Positions 44,126 through 53,413 of a DNA stretch of 64,000 nt are shown piece after piece. Source of the DNA: Bdellovibrionales bacterium. Its GTDB lineage: Bacteria > Bdellovibrionota > UBA2428. The position numbers and the translations under genes are program-made. The notes beneath the pieces were generated by a model. That model was given only the letters and a program-made list of their open reading frames with translations. It was not told the DNA's origin and made no database searches. How positions within the stretch are numbered: position 1 is the first letter of the stretch; each line of letters begins with the position of its first letter. The DNA lies in the NCBI GenBank assembly GCA_018266335.1, contig JAFEAR010000039.1, positions 1 to 64,000 of the forward strand. The letters run 5' to 3'.

Positions 44126-45334
44126 ATGGATAAGAATTTACGTTCCGCTTTGCGCGGAGTCCTTGCGCTTTCTATTCTGGGGTGGATCAACGCACTTTTC
44201 ACCCTTATTCACCGCCAAAAGCTCTTCGCGGGCGGACTCGACGCCCCCTCGTTCTGCAACGTTAGCTCTGCTTTTAATTGCGATGCCGTAGCTCTTTCGG
44301 ACTACAGCTCGGTTGCCGGGTTTCCCACGTCGGCCATTGGAATGTTCTTCTATTCGCTCCTTTTTATGTTCGCCCTTTGGGGAGAATTTTCGGCGCAAGA
44401 CGGAAAGGAAGCTCCGGCTCGAGCCGCTACCGCACTGGCGTTCATTGCTTCCGCGCTGGCGCTTGTGCCCACCTTCGCCTTAGCCGGCATTTCCTTCTTC
44501 GTGCTGAAAATGCTGTGTCTTATGTGTCTGGCGACTTACCTTTTAAACATCTTGATCTTCGCCTTCACCGCTAAGGCCTTCCGTGCGGCGAAGTCCTCCT
44601 TTGCAATTCCCGCCGCACTCGGCGAGGCCCCCCAGGCGCTCGTAGTGCTGGCCGTGGTTTCGCTGGCACTCCACGCACTCGCCCCGCGCATCGTGGAAAA
44701 TTCCGTGGCCGGCGGAACCATCGACGACAAACAAGTGCGCACCTTCGTGCTCCGTCATCAACAGTCGCCCCAGCGGAACATTCTGCTCGACGGATACCCC
44801 TCGCAGGGCCCCAAAGACGCTCCCATTACTCTGGTGGAATACAGCGATTTGCAGTGTCCCTATTGCCGCCACGCCAACATAACGCTGCCGCAGGTGTTGG
44901 CGGCCTACGGAAATAAAGTTCGGGTGGTTTTCAAACACTTTCCGCTAGACTCCAATTGCAACCCCACGCCGGGAATGCACTCGGGCGGGCACCCCTTTGC
45001 GTGCGAGGCGGCAAAGACCGGCTACTGCGTGTTCAAAGAAAAGGGTGACCAGGCGTTCTTTGCGTACGTGGACGCCGTCTTCGAAAAGCAGAGTTCACTA
45101 GGCTCGCAGCTCATTCGAGATTCGGCTCTAGCTCAGGGAATGACGGCAGAAAAAATTCAGGAGTGCGTCAACGACCGCCGCACACACGAAGCCATTCTTA
45201 CTCAAGCCGCCGAAGGCAACGCCGTGGGAGTACAAGGAACACCTTCCATTTACATCAACGGCCGCTCCGCAGAGGGCGCCATCTATCCGAAAATTCTAAA
45301 GGCCGATTTAGATTCCTACCTTAAACACGAATAA
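44126..45334 (+). CDS. VKOR-thioredoxin (DsbA-like) fusion protein
   Basis: A 402-residue membrane redox protein. The N-terminal VKOR domain (about 10-155) has four to five helices, the loop cysteines C44 and C52 and the active-site pair CLMC (C131, C134). A linker leads to a periplasmic thioredoxin-4/DsbA domain (about 215-400) with the CPYC active site (C244, C247). VKOR oxidises the thioredoxin domain and passes electrons to quinone, so one polypeptide can combine DsbA- and DsbB-like roles. It overlaps the convergent lysC by 14 bases. Confidence 0.92.
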   Translation: MDKNLRSALRGVLALSILGWINALFTLIHRQKLFAGGLDAPSFCNVSSAFNCDAVALSDYSSVAGFPTSAIGMFFYSLLFMFALWGEFSAQDGKEAPARAATALAFIASALALVPTFALAGISFFVLKMLCLMCLATYLLNILIFAFTAKAFRAAKSSFAIPAALGEAPQALVVLAVVSLALHALAPRIVENSVAGGTIDDKQVRTFVLRHQQSPQRNILLDGYPSQGPKDAPITLVEYSDLQCPYCRHANITLPQVLAAYGNKVRVVFKHFPLDSNCNPTPGMHSGGHPFACEAAKTGYCVFKEKGDQAFFAYVDAVFEKQSSLGSQLIRDSALAQGMTAEKIQECVNDRRTHEAILTQAAEGNAVGVQGTPSIYINGRSAEGAIYPKILKADLDSYLKHE

Positions 45335-46502
45335 ATTCTTGGTGGGCTCGCGCCACAAGAGAGTTAAGGTCGGCCGAAGCCGATACAAACGCCGAAAGAA
45401 AAGTCGGCTGCAGTTCAATTTTCGTGGCCACGGCCTTTTCGGACGCCAGCAATCCCATAAAGCGCGAATAAATTTCGGGCGCATGCATCAATCCCGCCCC
45501 CACCAAGGACAAACGCGAGACGCGCTGCTCCCGAACCTGGGCTCCCGGCGCAAGCTGATTCCAAAGGACACTTTCCTCCGTGACCACGTCTAAACGGGTT
45601 CCTTCGTGCTGCCAGTCCCAAACCTTGACTCCTTGAGCACGCAATTTTTCCAACAACGCCGCGCCTTCGACGGAGGTCAGGGGCTGCACTGAGGCGTGCT
45701 TTAGTCCCGGCTGGCTGGCCACAGTCATAATGTGGGGACCCTCTAAAGACATAGAATCAACTCCTTCAATGATCGTTCCCGATCGAGATTGAAAACTCGA
45801 ACACAATTCAATCGGCAAAGAATGTTTCCAGGCCAGCTCCACGCAGCGAGGATGCAGCACTTGCGCACCAAAATGGGCCGCCAAAAGAGCCGTATCCCAG
45901 CCAACTCGGTCTAGCTTACGAGCCGACGAAACCTTGCGAGGGTCTGCCGTAAAAAGTCCATCAACATCCGTGTAGATAACCGCACGCGACGCACCTAAGG
46001 CCGCAGCCAACGCCACCGCACTTGTGTCACTTCCGCCGCGTCCCAAGGTGGTGATTTCTTTTTGCAGACTAACGCCCTGAAACCCTGCGACAATAACTAC
46101 GGCGCCTTGATCCAAACTCTCCCGCAAACGGACCGGACGAATATCTGCAATACGTGCCTCGCCGTGAATCGTGTCCGTAATGATTCCGCTTTGAGATCCC
46201 GTGAACGACAAAGCTTTGACGCCCGCATCGTTCAGCGCCAACGCCAGCAGTGCCATGCTGATGCGCTCACCCGCACTAAGCAGCATGTCCATTTCTCGAC
46301 GATGATCTGGGTGTTGTGCATTTTTAGAAACCTTAAGTGCAAGATCAATGAGCTCGTCCGTGGTTTCGCCCATGGCACTCACCACCACCACCACTCGGGA
46401 GGTCTTTGCTCGGTGCTCCGACACAATTTTGGCGACCGCGCGCATTCGCTCGGGCGAACCTACACTAGTGCCGCCAAATTTAAGGACAACGGTAGAATCC
46501 AT
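45321..46502 (-). CDS. lysC: Aspartate kinase
   Basis: A 393-residue monofunctional aspartokinase. The N-terminal KFGGTSVGSPERM (about 7-19), GRGGSDTSAVALAAAL and DVDGLFTADPRKV are the kinase signatures; the C-terminal 130 residues form the regulatory ACT-domain region (THIMTV-type start at PHIMTVASQPGL). It makes aspartyl phosphate for lysine, threonine, methionine and diaminopimelate. ATG 46502 fits the family N terminus; a TTG 18 bases upstream is less likely. Confidence 0.94.
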   Translation of the reverse strand: MDSTVVLKFGGTSVGSPERMRAVAKIVSEHRAKTSRVVVVVSAMGETTDELIDLALKVSKNAQHPDHRREMDMLLSAGERISMALLALALNDAGVKALSFTGSQSGIITDTIHGEARIADIRPVRLRESLDQGAVVIVAGFQGVSLQKEITTLGRGGSDTSAVALAAALGASRAVIYTDVDGLFTADPRKVSSARKLDRVGWDTALLAAHFGAQVLHPRCVELAWKHSLPIELCSSFQSRSGTIIEGVDSMSLEGPHIMTVASQPGLKHASVQPLTSVEGAALLEKLRAQGVKVWDWQHEGTRLDVVTEESVLWNQLAPGAQVREQRVSRLSLVGAGLMHAPEIYSRFMGLLASEKAVATKIELQPTFLSAFVSASADLNSLVARAHQEFIRV

Positions 46503-46516
46503 TTTCGAATGAGGCC

Positions 46517-47728
46517 TCAACCGTCCTTATATATAAGGAAGGGGGTTCGTTTCGCACGCCATTCTCGCTCATCCGGCATAAGAATTTTTTCTAGATCGGC
46601 CGAGGAAGATGCAGGGTCATCGACCCAGAGGCGAAGCTGATCGCCGCCGTTAATAATATCAATGGGAAGCTTCGTGGCCTCGTATTCATAGGGGGGCTCA
46701 CGCCAGCGGAAAGCCTCGGGCTGCACTTTTTGGGTGGCCTTACAAAAAGAAAGGGCCCATCGATAGGGCCGATATTCTTCATGCCGGTAGCCCGCATCGT
46801 CGGCATGCAGCTGCACTCCCGAGCAAAGTTCTCCCTTGAACTTATCGAAGGTGGGCTCAAAGTAACAAGCGCGGTAGTGGCAGCCCCGCATCCAGTGAGC
46901 CTCGAAACGCTCCATTTCTTTGAGGATTTTTTCTGCCTCCAGACCCGGGGCCCCAATAATTTCTAAGGGCCGCGTGGTGCCCCGTCCTTCCGACAAATTT
47001 GTTCCTTCAAAAATAACCGTCCCCGAATAACTACGAACCGCAGACAAAGTGGGCATGTTGGGACTGGGATTCACCCAGGCCAACTGAGAGAGGGGCCAAC
47101 CGTATCCAGGCGAAGCGTTCGGATCGTACCCCTCCACCGGAATGACCTTGAGTTCGACGTCCAACTTGAATTCGGCCACCAACCAACGCGCCAATTCCCC
47201 CAAGGTAAGTCCGTGGCGCATAACGATGGAACTAGAACCAACAAAACTCTCCCAGCCCCTTTTTAACAAACTGCCCTCAATCACTCGGCCCGCAGGATTG
47301 GGTCGGTCAAGCACCCAGATCGCCTTCTTGTGTTGCGCGCAGGCCTCGAGAACGTAGTGCAGCGTCGTCAAATAGGTATAAATTCGACAACCCACATCCT
47401 GCAGATCCACCAACATCACATCGAAGGAATCCATCATCGCCGCCGTAGGGCGTCGCACTTTGCCGTACAGACTAAAAACGGGAATTTTGTGGATGGGATC
47501 CACATAGTCATCGCTTTCAATCATGTTGTACTGCTTTTCCCCGCGCATCCCATGCTGAGGGCCAAAGGCTGAGCTCACACGCAAGGACTGCGCCGTCACC
47601 AAGGCATCAAGGCTATGCTCGAGCTTCGAAGTCACCGAGGCAGCATGACCCAAGAGAGAAAGACGTTTGCCCGACAACTCTCGTTGGAGTTCCGGGTCGG
47701 TGAGCAGACGATCGATTCCTAAACGCAT
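46517..47728 (-). CDS. DUF1343/NamZ-type exo-beta-N-acetylmuramidase homologue
   Basis: A 403-residue protein matching the DUF1343 family: FGPQHGMRGEKQYNMIES, DVMLVDLQDVGCRIYTYLTT and WVLDRPNPAGR are its hallmarks. The characterised member NamZ of Bacillus removes MurNAc from the non-reducing end of peptidoglycan glycans. This protein has no signal peptide from the only available ATG (47728), so a cytoplasmic location is predicted, unlike secreted NamZ. Its gene ends 14 bases before lysC starts. Confidence 0.87.
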   Translation of the reverse strand: MRLGIDRLLTDPELQRELSGKRLSLLGHAASVTSKLEHSLDALVTAQSLRVSSAFGPQHGMRGEKQYNMIESDDYVDPIHKIPVFSLYGKVRRPTAAMMDSFDVMLVDLQDVGCRIYTYLTTLHYVLEACAQHKKAIWVLDRPNPAGRVIEGSLLKRGWESFVGSSSIVMRHGLTLGELARWLVAEFKLDVELKVIPVEGYDPNASPGYGWPLSQLAWVNPSPNMPTLSAVRSYSGTVIFEGTNLSEGRGTTRPLEIIGAPGLEAEKILKEMERFEAHWMRGCHYRACYFEPTFDKFKGELCSGVQLHADDAGYRHEEYRPYRWALSFCKATQKVQPEAFRWREPPYEYEATKLPIDIINGGDQLRLWVDDPASSSADLEKILMPDEREWRAKRTPFLIYKDG

Positions 47729-47810
47729 GCCTCAATATATCTCGCTGAGAAAAAATAATCATGTCGGAGGCCCTCAACTTTCCACAATACAGTCCGATGA
47801 AGAGACACGT

Positions 47811-48776
47811 ATGCGTGTTTTGCCGTTTTCTATTTCACTGCTCGCACTCACCGTTGCCCTTGCCACCGCACCCGCTGAGGCCGCGCGAAAGGTTCGCCCG
47901 CGTCCGCACGTGGTGGAGGCCCCCTTCGAAAAGGGCGGCCACTGGATGAACTCCTACTATTTTGTGCGGACCAATCGTGAGTCCTGGAAACTGCTGTCCG
48001 AAAAACTCTACGGCCGACCTGACCGCGCCGCCATGCTGCGCAAATGGAACGGCGGAAAACGTCTGCGCATTGGACAAATTATTTATTACAACTCGCCCAC
48101 CCGCCCCGAAGACTCTTCAAACTTGCAGGTCTTCGCCGAGGACTTTGGCTACAAACTAGAGGAGGTGGTCGTTAAAAAAGGCGACTCCCTCTCGCGTATT
48201 AGCCAGCAGCTGTACGGCACTCGCGGCGGATGGAAAGAAATTGCTGCGCTCAACCCTCAACTTCAAAACCCCGACATGGTCGAGGTTGGCGACGTCCTTA
48301 AGGTTCAGCCGAAAGACATCATTACCGAGCCCGCGCTCCAGCGAATCATCAAGGAAGTAGCTAAATCGGAAGAAGAATTTCAGAATAAGCAGAATGGTCA
48401 GAATATTCAAAGCCCAACGGATCCCCTAACGGAAAACAAAGCGACTCCGGCCCCCGCTCCGACCCCCGAGGTTCCCTCACAGGTTAAGAAATCCGACATT
48501 CCCGCCTCACCAACGGCGCTTGCTCGTCCCACGACCCCGGGCTTCGCAGCTTCCGTGAAGAACATCGGCAAAAGTGGTGCCGAAGATTTAAATGCCGTCA
48601 AAGACCGCTCGGTGTCCTTCAAAGCTTCCAACTTCCTGGGCCTCTTGGGCGCAGGACTCTTGGTAGTTTCGGTGGGCATCATGGCGGGTCGTAAGCTTAA
48701 AAAGATGCGCTCTTCGCGCGACGATTTGAGCAAGCTGACCAACATTGCGCCCGGCAATCACAAATCGCCCGTTTGA
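47811..48776 (+). CDS. LysM-domain envelope protein with C-terminal membrane helix
   Basis: A 321-residue protein from ATG 47811 with a signal peptide (PFSISLLALTVALATAPAEAA). Two LysM-like units follow: a degenerate one at about 45-90 (YFVRTNRESWKLLSEKLYG) and a clear one at about 120-165 (VVKKGDSLSRISQQLYG). After a Pro/Ala/Thr linker there is a membrane helix (FLGLLGAGLLVVSVGIMAG) and a basic tail. It is probably anchored in the inner membrane and touches peptidoglycan. A longer frame to 47667 would overlap the NamZ gene. Confidence 0.85.
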   Translation: MRVLPFSISLLALTVALATAPAEAARKVRPRPHVVEAPFEKGGHWMNSYYFVRTNRESWKLLSEKLYGRPDRAAMLRKWNGGKRLRIGQIIYYNSPTRPEDSSNLQVFAEDFGYKLEEVVVKKGDSLSRISQQLYGTRGGWKEIAALNPQLQNPDMVEVGDVLKVQPKDIITEPALQRIIKEVAKSEEEFQNKQNGQNIQSPTDPLTENKATPAPAPTPEVPSQVKKSDIPASPTALARPTTPGFAASVKNIGKSGAEDLNAVKDRSVSFKASNFLGLLGAGLLVVSVGIMAGRKLKKMRSSRDDLSKLTNIAPGNHKSPV

Positions 48777-48786
48777 ACGCCTGAAT

Positions 48787-49548
48787 CTAAACTCTCTTCA
48801 GAATACTCACTAACTCTTGAATAAATTGCGCAGGCTGTTCGGAGTGAACCCAATGCCCCGCATTCGGAACGTGCACGGCCTCCGTCACCTTACCGGGCCG
48901 ACGACGAAGGCATTCTTCTAAACGCACTGCGGGCACATAATCAGAGTTGGCACCCAAGATCATAGAAATCGGGCCCGAGTACCGCTCCCAATCCGTCCAG
49001 AGAGCATGATCCCGCGCATCCAGAAGAAGTTCGCGCAAAGCATCGCGCTGAAATCGCCAGTCATGAACGCCTTCGCGAATCTCCCGAATATTGCTCAACA
49101 AGAATTTTGCCATGGCACTTTCCGCGCCAAAGAGTGAGTCCAACTTGAGTTTGGCGGCCTCTCGCGTAGCAAAAGGAGTTTCAATGCCATCAAAAATCAA
49201 GAGCAACTGAGCAAGACCTGGACCACTCAAAACGGGAGAGGAGTCCTCCGCGATCAATCTTAAAAATTTTTCCGGGTGACGCCCAGCAATTTTTAGCAAC
49301 GGACGCAGGCCAAAGGAGTGTCCTACGGCAATCATGGGTCCGTCAGGAAGCTGACGCTCCAGGTCTTCGGCCACGGCATCCTGGGTTAGAGGACGAGGCA
49401 ACGCCTCGAGTCCACGACGGCCATGGCCCAAAAGTTCTACCGCCCGGACATCCCAATCACGGGTGAAGGGGTCTTGCTTGAGGCGACTTACGATCGGCCC
49501 CCAATTGATGGCCGACCCCAAGAAGCCATGCACCAAGACCAGCTTCAC
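48787..49548 (-). CDS. Alpha/beta hydrolase
   Basis: A 253-residue cytosolic alpha/beta hydrolase of the MenH/YbfF-like type: LVLVHGFLGSAINW (oxyanion), VGHSFGLRP (nucleophile serine) and a C-terminal PNAGHWVHSEQP with the catalytic histidine. GTG 49548 is chosen because it forms a GTGA overlap with the preceding stop; the upstream 65 codons overlap the lipoprotein gene. Substrate unknown. It is the last gene of a run that begins with dedA and thiBPQ. Confidence 0.85.
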   Translation of the reverse strand: MKLVLVHGFLGSAINWGPIVSRLKQDPFTRDWDVRAVELLGHGRRGLEALPRPLTQDAVAEDLERQLPDGPMIAVGHSFGLRPLLKIAGRHPEKFLRLIAEDSSPVLSGPGLAQLLLIFDGIETPFATREAAKLKLDSLFGAESAMAKFLLSNIREIREGVHDWRFQRDALRELLLDARDHALWTDWERYSGPISMILGANSDYVPAVRLEECLRRRPGKVTEAVHVPNAGHWVHSEQPAQFIQELVSILKRV

Positions 49549-50276
49549 GGCGCCAACCCCGGTCGCCCCGCCAACTCGCTGAGCATGAAATTTTGTTTTG
49601 CTTGATCGAAGGCCTTTGCCTCCTCCCCCCGCTCCAGGCCACGCCCTCCGCGCAATTCTACGAAACCCGAAAAAAAATCGGCCCTTAATTGCTTGGTAAC
49701 TTGAGCTCGATCGCGCAGCAGGGCGGCAAAAATCTCGCGCCACTTGATGTCTACTTCCACGACTCTGGTCATTTTATCTGGGCTCGGCCAGGGAATCTGA
49801 CTTGCCAAAGAATCGGGAGAAACTGCACAGCCCCGGCCATTCTTGGCACCACAAAAACTAGTTAGAAAGGCTCGAATGCGACTGCCATCGATTTGCAAAG
49901 ACAAGCCATCTTCGCCGGCCTCGCCCGCTAAAAAGATTACTTGCCGATTAGCTACTCGCGGAAGTTTTTCTTCCTGCCATGCGCGCTGGGGAAAGCCCGG
50001 CCCTAGAATCAATAAATCTGCCGGACGGCCATTCCACGAGTGCAAAAGTTCCTTCGCCGCCGCTAAATTTGGAGCCGTCGCCATTTCTACTCGGGCCGAA
50101 AGCTGCTCGGTCAACGCGGGAACCGAAGGAAAAGCCCAGAACTGTTCCCGAGGCCGATCGCCGCCAAAGAGCACATAAAGCTGAGGCACCTTCGCACCAC
50201 TCGGTGGTTTTGCGCTCGAATTACCGTTGGTACAGGCCGTAAGTGCAAACAAGGCCGCCACTAAAAATTTAGACAT
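49545..50276 (-). CDS. Putative lipoprotein of unknown function in the thi operon
   Basis: A 243-residue protein from ATG 50276 (AAGGA six bases upstream) with a signal peptide and lipobox FALTAC (C15), so probably lipidated. The middle (LILGPGFPQRAW, VIFLAGEAGEDGLSLQI) alternates beta and helix like a periplasmic binding-protein lobe, suggesting a BMP-type fold, but I recognise no family for certain. It overlaps the thiQ end by 16 bases. Confidence 0.7.
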   Translation of the reverse strand: MSKFLVAALFALTACTNGNSSAKPPSGAKVPQLYVLFGGDRPREQFWAFPSVPALTEQLSARVEMATAPNLAAAKELLHSWNGRPADLLILGPGFPQRAWQEEKLPRVANRQVIFLAGEAGEDGLSLQIDGSRIRAFLTSFCGAKNGRGCAVSPDSLASQIPWPSPDKMTRVVEVDIKWREIFAALLRDRAQVTKQLRADFFSGFVELRGGRGLERGEEAKAFDQAKQNFMLSELAGRPGLAP

Positions 50277-50935
50277 GTCGTTCCTTCGTCCCACATCACA
50301 CGACGCGTCCCCAACCTCGCAGCCTCACGTTCGTCATGAGTAACCACTAAAGTGGGCACGGGGCGCTCACTCAATCGCGACAAAATCCAATCTTGCAGCT
50401 CTTCGCGCCGACCCGGATCAACCGCCGAAAGGGGTTCATCCAACAACAAACATTCGGGCTCGCAAATGAGAGTGCGCAACAGAGCCACTCTCTGCCTCTC
50501 CCCGCCGCTGAGAGAAACCACGTCGCGCGCAGCGAATCCCTCCAACCCTGCATGTACCAAAAAATCCCTCGCTCGATCCTGTTTTAAGGACAAGCTCCAA
50601 TCGTTCGCCTTCGGCAAATAGTTTAATCCGAAGCAAATGTTTCCCAGCACATCTAAGTGGGGGAACAAAGCACCCGACTGAAAAACCAATCCCACTCGCC
50701 GAGCATTCGGAGGCAACGCCGTAAGATTGCGATCGCCCAGCCTTAAGTCTCCCGACGCGGGGGCGCGGAGACCCGCAATGGCGCGAAGAAGGGTCGTTTT
50801 GCCGCAGCCCGAAGGACCGCTGAGAATCACTCGTTCGGCCGCACCGACCGCGCCCGAAACCTCACGGTTCGGCTTCCCCGGGATAACCAGTTTAAATTTT
50901 TCAAAAACGAGATCCACGAGCGAGGATTCAACCAT
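50261..50935 (-). CDS. thiQ: Thiamine ABC transporter ATP-binding protein
   Basis: A 224-residue ABC ATPase: Walker A GPSGCGKTT, Q-loop LVFQSGALFPHLDV, signature LSGGERQRVALLRTL, Walker B CLLLDEPLSAVDP and an H-loop in LVVTHDEREA. This size and motif set fit ThiQ. The specificity is taken from the linked binding protein. ATG 50935 overlaps the permease end by eight bases. Confidence 0.88.
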   Translation of the reverse strand: MVESSLVDLVFEKFKLVIPGKPNREVSGAVGAAERVILSGPSGCGKTTLLRAIAGLRAPASGDLRLGDRNLTALPPNARRVGLVFQSGALFPHLDVLGNICFGLNYLPKANDWSLSLKQDRARDFLVHAGLEGFAARDVVSLSGGERQRVALLRTLICEPECLLLDEPLSAVDPGRREELQDWILSRLSERPVPTLVVTHDEREAARLGTRRVMWDEGTTCLNF

Positions 50936-52493
50936 AGACCCGAGATGATGTCCTTCGCAAACGTGACCGCAGGCCCAGCGCCGCAAGGGTCGCGAAGGTC
51001 AGGAACAAGAGCAAGAGCGAGGCCCCCGAAAAATCGTAGCGTTGCGCCAATCGCCGCGAGAGATGTGCCGCCAATTCCGTGTCGCGCACCACGAGCCCCG
51101 TCAGCGACAATTCCGCTAATGCCAGCGAGAAAGACATCAGAACAATCCGCTCAAAAATATCTCGCGTCAGCGGTCGCCACAAATCGTGGGGACAGCGATC
51201 TGCATCACAACCCAACACCATCGCCGCGCCCGCAACATCCTCCGGCAAAGAAGAAAGGCGCTCTTCAATCCAAAGCGCCGCAAGAGGCAACTGCAGCAGG
51301 GCCAAACCCGCCGCTGCCAACACTAACTCGATGTATTCGTTCGTAGAGGCCAAAAGGTCAAAACCCGCTCCCACCCAAAAGGCTCCTAGAAGCGTAGAGC
51401 TAACTCCACCGACCCCAATGACCCGACGGCGTGTCGAGCTGGTCACATGCAACAAAAGCAAGGCTAACAGGTAGGAAAATCCGGCGCTAAGCCCAGCCAA
51501 GAAGAGAGACTTGGCCATGGCCGGCAAATAGTCAGACCAATCAACCTCGCTCCAGATTCCCCCCCTTAGCCAGGGAGAAAAAATCATCCACAACACGGGG
51601 GCGGCCGCCAAAAACCACAATGGAAAAGTTACTCGCCAGAGACGAGCGAACCCCGCCTGCAAACGAAAGTCATTGGCCCCGGCCAAATTCAAGCCATCCG
51701 CGAGAGCACCGGAAGAACGAGCCGCCCACCGGAAAAGCACCCAGCCCAAGAGCGCCTGCGTCAGCATCAGAAAGAGAATGCGGCCCGAATCGGGATCATT
51801 TTGCAGCGAATGAAAAAGTAACACTTCGGGATTCACCCATCCCGCGGCACCGCCCAAAATGAGTAGCGTAGAAAAATTAGAAAAGGACCACAAAAAAACC
51901 AACGGCCACCAAACTCGACACTCTCGCCGCCATAAATCGGAAAGTGCCGCCGACCACAAACTCCATCCGCGTGCACCCAAATTAGCTGCCGCTTCCAATC
52001 TGTCTAGGGCCCCCGCGGCCCAGAAAGAGCGAATGCGTCTTTCCGTTTGGGCAGCAATAAACAAAACATTCATAAGTAGGTGCGCCACTACAATCGCCAC
52101 CAAACCCTGACCGGGAAACCAGGACCACTGCGCATTCAAATCGAGCATCAGCAGCGCCATGGCAGTGCCGGGAACAACGAACACCAACAAACCCAAGAAA
52201 GAAGTTAGCCGCGAAAAAACGCGCGGGGCGCCGGCCGCCAATCCGGTTCCCAAAAAAAGTCCCAGCGCCACCGACAAAGAGGCGCTCAACGCCGCTTGCA
52301 CAGAGGCAAGTCCCAAACTTTTTAGCAGAACTGCAAAAAACATGAGACTCAGCCCATCCGTACGAAAGTCACTCAACCAAAACTTCAGCGCCAAAAGTGC
52401 GGGGATAAAAAAGAAAAGCGAAACGAGAGCCCCTAAAAAAAAGTCCCACCGCTTGCTGGCCGGCGGGGCCGAAGAAAAGACTACAGGTTCCAC
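50928..52493 (-). CDS. thiP: Thiamine ABC transporter permease (two-domain)
   Basis: A 521-residue membrane protein with about twelve hydrophobic segments and two BPD_transp_1-type halves, as in ThiP and iron FbpB permeases; EAA-like loops (RLEAAANLGARGWSLW and EDVAGAAMVLGCDADR) occur once in each half. The start is uncertain: GTG 52493 overlaps the thiB end by 13 bases, and an upstream in-frame TTG at 52505 is possible. It lies between thiB and thiQ as in the enteric thiBPQ operon. Confidence 0.86.
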   Translation of the reverse strand: MEPVVFSSAPPASKRWDFFLGALVSLFFFIPALLALKFWLSDFRTDGLSLMFFAVLLKSLGLASVQAALSASLSVALGLFLGTGLAAGAPRVFSRLTSFLGLLVFVVPGTAMALLMLDLNAQWSWFPGQGLVAIVVAHLLMNVLFIAAQTERRIRSFWAAGALDRLEAAANLGARGWSLWSAALSDLWRRECRVWWPLVFLWSFSNFSTLLILGGAAGWVNPEVLLFHSLQNDPDSGRILFLMLTQALLGWVLFRWAARSSGALADGLNLAGANDFRLQAGFARLWRVTFPLWFLAAAPVLWMIFSPWLRGGIWSEVDWSDYLPAMAKSLFLAGLSAGFSYLLALLLLHVTSSTRRRVIGVGGVSSTLLGAFWVGAGFDLLASTNEYIELVLAAAGLALLQLPLAALWIEERLSSLPEDVAGAAMVLGCDADRCPHDLWRPLTRDIFERIVLMSFSLALAELSLTGLVVRDTELAAHLSRRLAQRYDFSGASLLLLFLTFATLAALGLRSRLRRTSSRVYG

Positions 52494-53413
52494 TGATCCG
52501 ACCAACTTCTTAAATCCGCCGCAGAAAACATCGTGTTCTGGCCCCAAACATGAATTTCAGTAACCTGGGAATAGCAATTCGGGAGGGGAGTATTAGCACG
52601 AACCGGATACATCCAGTTCCGCGGAGCAATTTGGGCCTGAACTTGTTCGGCCACGACAAAATCCAAAAACTGTTGTGCGCTTCGTTTTAATCCCTCGCGC
52701 GACACGGGAGCAACCCACTCCTCCTGCTGGGGATACCCCTCCTTCAGAGGAAGCGCCACATAGCGATCGCTCCGATCATGGCACCGATGATACGCCTCGC
52801 TCGAGCGATAACTCCAAACGGCGACCCCCCGTCCCGCAGTAAAGGCTTCGTAGGCGGCGCTCCATGACGGAAAAATTGTTTTTGGCAGCGCCTGAGCCTC
52901 GACGAGAGTAAGAAGCTTCTGTTCAAAAATAGTACGGAACCAACCTACGCCTTCGCTGGCAAGCCGCGGATCTTCAAGCAACAACTTTCCCCGTAATTTG
53001 GTCGGCACTTCGCTCCAGCGCGTGGGCCACTCACTCGGAGGAAACTTTTGTTTGTCCACCATGATGGCAAAGGGACTGGTATCGAAGGGACGCCCGTCAC
53101 CAAGCAATTTTTCCTGATGAGCGGCACGATACAGGTGAGAACCGATACCGAGAACCACATCGTAACTAAGAGCTCCTGAGCGCCGACGATCGGCACGAAG
53201 TCGGCCCAGCAGCCCTCCCGATTCCCGGCTCACAACAAATTTCACTGAGCAGCCCGCGCAGTAGCGGGGAAATTCCTGAGCAATAAACTCACCCAGGGAT
53301 CCTTTGCCAAGCATGGCATCGTAGGTCAGAACCCGCACTGGATCAGCTCTCCCCACGCTGCCGATCAGTAAGCAGAGTACGGCAAAACCCCAATTGCTTG
53401 GGCGAGCGATCAA
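52481..53413 (-). CDS. thiB: Thiamine-binding periplasmic protein
   Basis: A 310-residue exported substrate-binding protein starting at TTG 53413 (TTGA overlap with dedA; AAGGAG seven bases upstream), with a signal peptide (WGFAVLCLLIGSVGRA). The mature protein matches Escherichia coli ThiB: VRVLTYDAM near the start, DVVLGIGSHLY, WSAAYEAFTAGRGVAVWSY, SSEAYH and the C-terminal RNWMYPVRANTPLP. These regions line the thiamine site. A 53-codon upstream extension would overlap dedA and is rejected. Confidence 0.88.
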   Translation of the reverse strand: MIARPSNWGFAVLCLLIGSVGRADPVRVLTYDAMLGKGSLGEFIAQEFPRYCAGCSVKFVVSRESGGLLGRLRADRRRSGALSYDVVLGIGSHLYRAAHQEKLLGDGRPFDTSPFAIMVDKQKFPPSEWPTRWSEVPTKLRGKLLLEDPRLASEGVGWFRTIFEQKLLTLVEAQALPKTIFPSWSAAYEAFTAGRGVAVWSYRSSEAYHRCHDRSDRYVALPLKEGYPQQEEWVAPVSREGLKRSAQQFLDFVVAEQVQAQIAPRNWMYPVRANTPLPNCYSQVTEIHVWGQNTMFSAADLRSWSDQWNL

